Part shown: piece by piece, positions 6,419 to 10,297 of the stretch
How positions within the stretch are numbered: position 1 is the stretch's first letter
Layout: each line of letters opens with the position of its first letter
Made by a program: the position numbers and the translations under genes
Notes under the pieces: generated by a model
What the model was told of the DNA's origin: nothing
Seen by the model: the letters and a program-made list of their open reading frames with translations, nothing else
Databases searched by the model: none
Source of the DNA: an uncultured Muribaculaceae bacterium
GTDB taxonomy: Bacteria; Bacteroidota; Bacteroidia; Bacteroidales; Muribaculaceae
Length of the DNA: 10,297 nucleotides
Reading direction: 5' to 3'
Assembly: GCA_910585755.1 (NCBI GenBank)
Contig: CAJUFH010000076.1
Location: forward strand, 1-10,297

Positions 6419-7726
6419 GGGGCCGGGGCCGGGGCGGTTGGGGGAGCGGGGGTAGAGGAGGGTCTGGAGGGCGCCGCGGGCGAAGAGGTAGGAGATGAAG
6501 GCGAGCCAGAGGGCGTGGTTGCCGAGGGAGGGGAAGAGGAGGTACTGGAGGAGGAAGAAGATGGCGGTTGCTCCGGCCATGCTGAGCAGGAGGCGGCGCG
6601 TCAGGGTCGCGCCGATGTAGACGCCGTCCCAGACGAAGGCTCCGAAGCCGCAAAGGGGGATGCTGACGGCCCACAGGGCATACTCCCGGCTCGCGGCGAG
6701 CACGTCCCTGTCGGAACTCAGGATGCCGAGAAACGATTCACCGCCGAGGAAATATATGGCCGTGAAGACCAGTGCCAGGGCGAGGCCCCAGCCCATCGTG
6801 GCCTTTATCATCGAGTCGAGGCTGCGGCGGTCACGGGCCCCGGTGAAACGCCCGGCGAGGGCTTCCGCGGCGAAGGCGAAGCCGTCCATGACATAGGAGA
6901 AGAGGAGGAAGAGCTGCATCAGCAGGGTGTTGACGGCGAGAATCACCGATCCTTGCGAGGCTCCGGCGCGGGTGAACCACATCGTGACGGCCATAAGGCA
7001 TACCGTGCGCAGCATCACGTCGAAGTTCACTTTGAAGAAGCGCCGCAGTTCATCCCATCGCGCGATTTCCCTCCATCCGCACCGTTGCAGGCGGTAGCGG
7101 CGCAGAAACAGTAATGAGACGGCCAGCCCGACCCATTGCGCCGTCAGCGTGCCGCACGCTACCCCCGGAATCCCCATCCGCAGGGCGTAGACGAGCGTCA
7201 GGCTCGCGGCGATGTTCGACAGGTTCACCGCCAGGGAGGTCCACATCAGCACCCGCGAGTTCTGCATGCCGAGAAACCAGCCGGAGAGGGCGTAGGTCCC
7301 CAGCATCGCCGGCGCGCCGTAAATCAGAATCCTGAAATACTGCCTCGCGAGCGCCTCGGCTCCCGCGTCGGGCGACGCGAGCCACAGCAGCCCGTATTCC
7401 AGCGGCCGTTGGAGAAGGATAAGCGCCACTCCTGCTCCGAAGGCTACCAGCAGCGAGCGCCGCAGAATCAGCGACTGGGCGCGGGTGTCGGCGGCTCCGC
7501 AAGCCTGTCCCGCGAGGCCCGAAGTCCCGGCGCGGAGGAAGGAAAAGAACCAGTAGACCATGTTGAACATTACGCTCCCCACGGCGATGGCTGCAAGAAA
7601 CACGGCGCTCCCCATATGCCCTGCGATGGCCGTGTCGACCAGCCCCAGGAGGGGCGTGGTGATGTTGGCCGCGATGGAGGGTATGGCGAGCGCCAGTATT
7701 TTCCGGTTAAGGCCGGAGAGTTTCAT
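6404..7726 (-). CDS. MATE-family efflux transporter, DinF type
   Basis: This is a 440-aa inner-membrane protein, the usual size for a 12-helix MATE antiporter that exports organic compounds in exchange for Na+ or H+. The N-terminus (LALAIPSIAANITTPLLGLV, then DTAIAGHMG) is typical of the DinF branch, with an acidic residue (Asp31) in the first helix where DinF-type proteins carry their ion-coupling aspartate. The later segment SLAVNLSNIAASLTLVYALR in the first half has no Asp where archaeal DinF homologues have a second one. The start ATG overlaps the OPT stop by one base (TGATG), indicating coupled translation. The gene ends inside the REPIN-like right arm: its last codons (PRAAR and TAA) are repeat sequence, and the preceding PNRPGPGP is encoded by the GGGGCC-rich tract. 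The C-terminus may therefore have been replaced by insertion of the repeat. The substrate cannot be inferred. Confidence 0.9.
   Translation of the reverse strand: MKLSGLNRKILALAIPSIAANITTPLLGLVDTAIAGHMGSAVFLAAIAVGSVMFNMVYWFFSFLRAGTSGLAGQACGAADTRAQSLILRRSLLVAFGAGVALILLQRPLEYGLLWLASPDAGAEALARQYFRILIYGAPAMLGTYALSGWFLGMQNSRVLMWTSLAVNLSNIAASLTLVYALRMGIPGVACGTLTAQWVGLAVSLLFLRRYRLQRCGWREIARWDELRRFFKVNFDVMLRTVCLMAVTMWFTRAGASQGSVILAVNTLLMQLFLLFSYVMDGFAFAAEALAGRFTGARDRRSLDSMIKATMGWGLALALVFTAIYFLGGESFLGILSSDRDVLAASREYALWAVSIPLCGFGAFVWDGVYIGATLTRRLLLSMAGATAIFFLLQYLLFPSLGNHALWLAFISYLFARGALQTLLYPRSPNRPGPGPRAAR
6418..6452 (+). other. Potential G-quadruplex beside the REPIN right arm
   Basis: Five G-runs lie on the plus strand at 6418-6422, 6425-6428, 6431-6434, 6440-6444 and 6448-6452, separated by 2, 2, 5 and 3 bases. 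This satisfies the classical four-run quadruplex pattern with runs of at least four. It is the template strand of the MATE 3' end, so an RNA quadruplex would form only in transcripts reading through from the transposase side. High local GC alone may explain it. Confidence 0.5.
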
Positions 7727-9729
7727 CAGAGTTTTTTGGCTTTGAGGCTGTCGAAGTAGAGGTAGACAATCAGCAGGGCGTAAGCTACGACGCCGAGAAT
7801 CTGAAGGGTCGTCACGTCAAGGCCGCAGACATATTCGAAGCCGAAGAAGCGGGTAAGGGCGGCGAACACGCCGAAGAGCGCTCCGCCGGCAATCAGGCCG
7901 GAGGAAATCAGAGTACCGCGGTCGCGGCGGGCGTTGTTGACCGCCTCGTCCTTGGAGCTGTGGCTTACGAAATAGGCCACGGCGCCCCCGACGAGCAGGG
8001 GCACGTTGAGCGACAGGGGTATGAACATGCCCAGGCAGAAGGCCAGGGCCGGAACGCCGAGCCAGTTGAGCAGCAGGGCGAGCACGACGCCGGTCATATA
8101 GAGAATCCAGGGGGTCTCGCCTCCCATCATCAGCGGTTCGATAACCTTCGCCATGGCGTTGGCCTGCGGGGCAACGAGGGCGTTGGGGCCCGAGAATCCG
8201 TAAACGTCGTTAAGCACCAGAATCACGCCTCCGACGGTGGCGGCGGAAACCAGTGTGCCGAGGAATTTCCACTGCTCCTGCTTCTTAGGGGTGGTACCGA
8301 GCCAGTAGCCAACCTTGAGGTCGGTCACGAAGCCTCCGGCCATGGAGAGCGCCGTGCAGACAACGCCACCGATTACCATCGAGGCCACGATGCCGGAGGT
8401 CCCTTTGAGGCCTATCGCGACGAAAATCGCGGAGGCCACGATGAGGGTCATCAGCGTCATGCCCGAAACCGGGTTGGAGCCGACAATCGCGATCGCATTG
8501 GCCGCCACGGTGGTGAACAGGAAGGCGATGAAGACAACGACAACCCACGCGACGAGCGCCTGCCACCAGTTATGGATCACTCCGAACCAGAAGAAGCAGA
8601 GAACTGCCACCAGGGCGATGGCGATGAAGAACACGATATGCTTCATCGAGATGTCGAGCTGCCAGCGGACGGGCTTCTCGGCTGCGGCGGCTCCACCCTT
8701 GAACTCTCTTCCGGCAAGTCCGACGGCCTGGCGGATGATGGGCCAGGACTTCACGATGCCGATCACGCCGGCCATGGCGATACCGCCGATGCCGATCATT
8801 CGGGCGTAGTTACTGAAAATCTCCTGCGAGGAGAGCGCCGCCAGTTCGGCGTTGCCGTAAGTGCCGAGCAGGGGGATGATTACCCACCACACGAAGAGCG
8901 ATCCGGCGGTTATGATGAAGGCGTAGCGCAGTCCGATGATGTATCCCAGGCCGAGCACGGCGGCGCCGGTGTTGCAGCTCAGTACCAGGCGGGTCTTCTC
9001 CTCGATGGCCGCTCCCCAGGATGTGAGGGTCGTGTTGAGGGTCCCGGCCCAGAATCCGAAGGTCTCGACGATGTAGTCGTAGAGACCGCCTATGAGCGAG
9101 GCGATAACCAGGGTCTTGGCCTGACCGCCGTTCTCAGCCTTGGAGGAGGCGCCGGAAGCGAGCACCTGGGTGGTCGCGGTTGCTTCGGGGAAGGGGTACT
9201 TGCCGTGCATGTCCTTCACGAAATATTTGCGGAAGGGGATGAAGAACAGTATGCCGAGAACGCCGCCTAACAGGGAGCTGAGGAAAATCTGGAAGAAGTT
9301 GACGGTGATTTCGGGGTAGGTGTCCTGGAGGATGTAGAGCGCCGGAAGGGTGAAGATGGCTCCGGCGACAATCACGCCCGAGCATGCGCCGATCGACTGG
9401 ATGATGACGTTCTGCCCCAGGGCGTTTTTCTTGCCGAGCGCCCCGGAGAGCCCGACGGCGATGATGGCGATAGGAATCGCGGCCTCGAACACCTGGCCTA
9501 CCTTCAGGCCGAGATATGCCGCGGCGGCGGAGAAAATCACGCAGAGTACCAGGCCCATGATCACGGAGTAGGGGGTCACTTCGGCATATTCGCGCGCCGG
9601 ATGCATCATCGGGCGGAACTGCTCGTCGGCTCCGAGTTCCCTGAACGCGTTTTCCGGGAGTTCGGCGGGGTCGGCGTCCTGCCAGACACCCTCGACCTTC
9701 GAGGTCGGAATCTTGTTGTCTTTTTCCAT
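7726..9729 (-). CDS. OPT-family oligopeptide/metal-chelate transporter
   Basis: This is a 667-aa polytopic inner-membrane protein of the prokaryotic OPT family, whose members are secondary importers of peptides or peptide-like metal chelates. A hydrophilic N-terminus (about 50 residues) is followed by many membrane segments to the end, where the hydrophilic tail FDSLKAKKL stands. The segment TPYSVIMGLVLCVIFSAAAA with YLGLKVGQVFEAAIPIAI (about 52-90), then IIQSIGACSGVIVAGAIFTL (about 110-129) and KYPFPEATATTQVL, are family hallmarks; IGSNP-like (IVGSNPVSGMTLMT) and GLIAGGALFGV recur later. The ATG at 9729 gives a full-length N-terminus. The ssb gene ends 75 nt upstream on the same strand, and the MATE gene overlaps the stop by one base, so OPT and MATE are probably one operon. 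No specific substrate can be assigned. A long open frame on the opposite strand is a codon-bias shadow. Confidence 0.92.
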   Translation of the reverse strand: MEKDNKIPTSKVEGVWQDADPAELPENAFRELGADEQFRPMMHPAREYAEVTPYSVIMGLVLCVIFSAAAAYLGLKVGQVFEAAIPIAIIAVGLSGALGKKNALGQNVIIQSIGACSGVIVAGAIFTLPALYILQDTYPEITVNFFQIFLSSLLGGVLGILFFIPFRKYFVKDMHGKYPFPEATATTQVLASGASSKAENGGQAKTLVIASLIGGLYDYIVETFGFWAGTLNTTLTSWGAAIEEKTRLVLSCNTGAAVLGLGYIIGLRYAFIITAGSLFVWWVIIPLLGTYGNAELAALSSQEIFSNYARMIGIGGIAMAGVIGIVKSWPIIRQAVGLAGREFKGGAAAAEKPVRWQLDISMKHIVFFIAIALVAVLCFFWFGVIHNWWQALVAWVVVVFIAFLFTTVAANAIAIVGSNPVSGMTLMTLIVASAIFVAIGLKGTSGIVASMVIGGVVCTALSMAGGFVTDLKVGYWLGTTPKKQEQWKFLGTLVSAATVGGVILVLNDVYGFSGPNALVAPQANAMAKVIEPLMMGGETPWILYMTGVVLALLLNWLGVPALAFCLGMFIPLSLNVPLLVGGAVAYFVSHSSKDEAVNNARRDRGTLISSGLIAGGALFGVFAALTRFFGFEYVCGLDVTTLQILGVVAYALLIVYLYFDSLKAKKL

Positions 9730-9804
9730 TTATCGGTTGGTTTTGTTTGTTGCGGGGTTGGCTTTTCGCCCGAGGGAGCTCGGCTTACGCCTCGCCATGG
9801 TAAC

Positions 9805-10158
9805 TTAGGCGCCGGGAGCGCCGGCGCGGGGGCGCGAGAGGATGTCGAAGGTATCGACGTAGATTTCGGTAACCTGGTGCTTGATTGTGTTGCGGTCCTC
9901 CCATACGCGGGTGCGGAGCTTCCCTTCGACGTAGAGCTTCGTGCCGCGGGAGATGTAGCGCTCGGCGGTTTCCGCGGCGGGGCCCCACATCACTATGCGG
10001 TGCCACTCGACGCGCTCCGGGCCGCGGCTTCCGTCGGGAAGGGGCGCCCCCGGCTCGTTGGTGGCCAGCGAGAATGTCGCCAGCGGGCGGGAGTCGATGT
10101 AGGAAATCTGCGGGTCGCTCCCGACGTTTCCCACGAGTATCACTTTGTTGACCGACAT
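9805..10158 (-). CDS. ssb: Single-stranded DNA-binding protein, short form without acidic tip
   Basis: This is a 117-aa OB-fold protein that binds single-stranded DNA in replication, repair or recombination. Family marks run along the length: MSVNKVILVGNVGSDP at the N-terminus, ATFSLATNE, EWHRIVMWG (about 51-59), AERYISRGTKLYVEGKLRTR, and TEIYVDTFDILS. The protein stops a few residues later (SRPRAGAPGA). The flexible tail and acidic DDDIPF-like tip that bind partner proteins are absent, and none can be found in other frames before the OPT gene. I choose the ATG at 10158 over the TTG at 10164 because MSVNKV is the standard family start. The gene stands between tRNA-Gly and the OPT gene, all on the same strand. 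It may be an accessory paralogue of a full-length SSB elsewhere; that is inference. Confidence 0.9.
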   Translation of the reverse strand: MSVNKVILVGNVGSDPQISYIDSRPLATFSLATNEPGAPLPDGSRGPERVEWHRIVMWGPAAETAERYISRGTKLYVEGKLRTRVWEDRNTIKHQVTEIYVDTFDILSRPRAGAPGA

Positions 10159-10200
10159 AAGCAACAGTTTGAACTGGTTATCATGCGATTGTCCTTAAAC

Positions 10201-10238
10201 GACTACAAGCAATCAGCCGGGGCTGACTGCTTGTAGTC
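10201..10238 (-). terminator. Long hairpin between tRNA-Gly and ssb, likely tRNA terminator
   Basis: GACTACAAGCAATCAGCC (10201-10218) and GGCTGACTGCTTGTAGTC (10221-10238) are inverted copies with one mismatch. In RNA from the minus strand that mismatch becomes a G-U pair, so the whole stem pairs only in the tRNA/ssb direction, which favours this orientation. The loop is formed by the central GC bases. Only a short U-run (GUUUAAGG) follows, so termination may be partial and allow read-through into ssb. The stem begins 8 nt after the tRNA discriminator base. Confidence 0.5.
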
Positions 10239-10245
10239 AATTTTG

Positions 10246-10297
10246 AGCGGTAAACGAGGCTCGAACTCGCGACCCTCAGCTTGGGAAGCTGATGCTC
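10246..10297 (-). tRNA. tRNA-Gly (anticodon CCC), 3' part, cut by window edge
   Basis: Read on the minus strand, the piece begins in the D-stem (GAGC), followed by the anticodon stem TCAGC/GCTGA around the loop TTCCCAA, with anticodon CCC at 10285-10283 for GGG glycine codons. A 5-nt variable region GGGTC, a T-arm with loop TTCGAGC and stem GCGAG/CTCGT, and an acceptor 3' strand TTACCGC with discriminator T at 10246 complete it. CCA is not encoded. The 5' acceptor strand and most of the D-arm lie outside the window. Confidence 0.93.

Noticed and set aside
6392..7114. 240-aa open frame on the plus strand opposite MATE, beginning inside the repeat
   Set aside because: Low-complexity Glu/Gly/Ala composition mirrors MATE codons; no recognisable protein features.
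7136..7759. 207-aa plus-strand frame opposite MATE
   Set aside because: Antisense shadow with Arg/Gln/His-rich composition and no motif.
7960..9270. 436-aa open frame on the plus strand opposite the OPT gene
   Set aside because: The translation is a hydrophilic His/Gly/Glu/Asp-rich string with no domain, as expected from reading a GC-rich membrane-protein gene antisense.
9767..9822. Small GC hairpins between ssb and OPT (GGCGC/GCGCC at 9808-9822 and an imperfect GCCGAG stem near 9767-9784) as a terminator
   Set aside because: Short stems, one inside the ssb coding end, and no T-tract follows on the minus strand.
9601..10236. 211-aa plus-strand frame opposite ssb and the OPT start
   Set aside because: Antisense to a clear SSB and it runs through the hairpin; no motif.

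Overview
The window looks like a piece of a Bacteroidales chromosome (phylum Bacteroidota). The evidence is a CoaD and S41 processing protease of Bacteroidales type, a small secreted protein ending in a T9SS type A-like sorting domain, promoter matches to the Bacteroidota -33/-7 consensus (TTG and TAnnTTTG), and no clear Shine-Dalgarno sequences. Genus cannot be fixed from sequence alone; a GC-rich gut lineage such as Alistipes or a Muribaculaceae member would fit.

Left part (1-2913, minus strand): a visibly AT-rich two-gene operon. A 168-aa secreted protein with a sorting-domain-like tail overlaps by 4 nt the start of a 764-aa secreted beta-rich protein that ends in two lipocalin-like repeats. 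A 201-bp divergent intergenic region carries one Bacteroidota-type promoter for each direction. Base composition rises sharply at about 3110.

Middle part (3115-6238, plus strand): coaD (coenzyme A biosynthesis), an S41 C-terminal processing protease with an intact Ser-Lys-Gln catalytic set, and a REP-associated tyrosine (Y1, HUH) transposase that carries an extra DprA/LOG-like C-terminal domain. The three genes are 15-16 nt apart and probably co-transcribed.

Convergent junction (6222-6455): the most interesting stretch. A perfect 37-bp inverted repeat (6276-6312 / 6382-6418) looks like a REPIN, the non-autonomous element such transposases are thought to mobilise. Its spacer holds an uninterrupted 33-nt pyrimidine tract with a 10-nt mirror repeat (H-DNA potential), and its right edge abuts five G-runs (G-quadruplex potential). 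A 15-nt core of the repeat supplies the last four codons (RAAR) and stop of the MATE gene, and a near-identical copy does the same for the transposase, so both convergent genes end in the same repeat motif.

Right part (6404-10297, minus strand): a partial tRNA-Gly(CCC), a long hairpin, a short SSB without the usual acidic C-terminal tip, an OPT-family transporter, and a DinF-type MATE exporter that overlaps the OPT gene by 1 nt. SSB, OPT and MATE are co-directional. Apart from the REPIN-like junction, the right and middle parts are ordinary housekeeping and transport genes.
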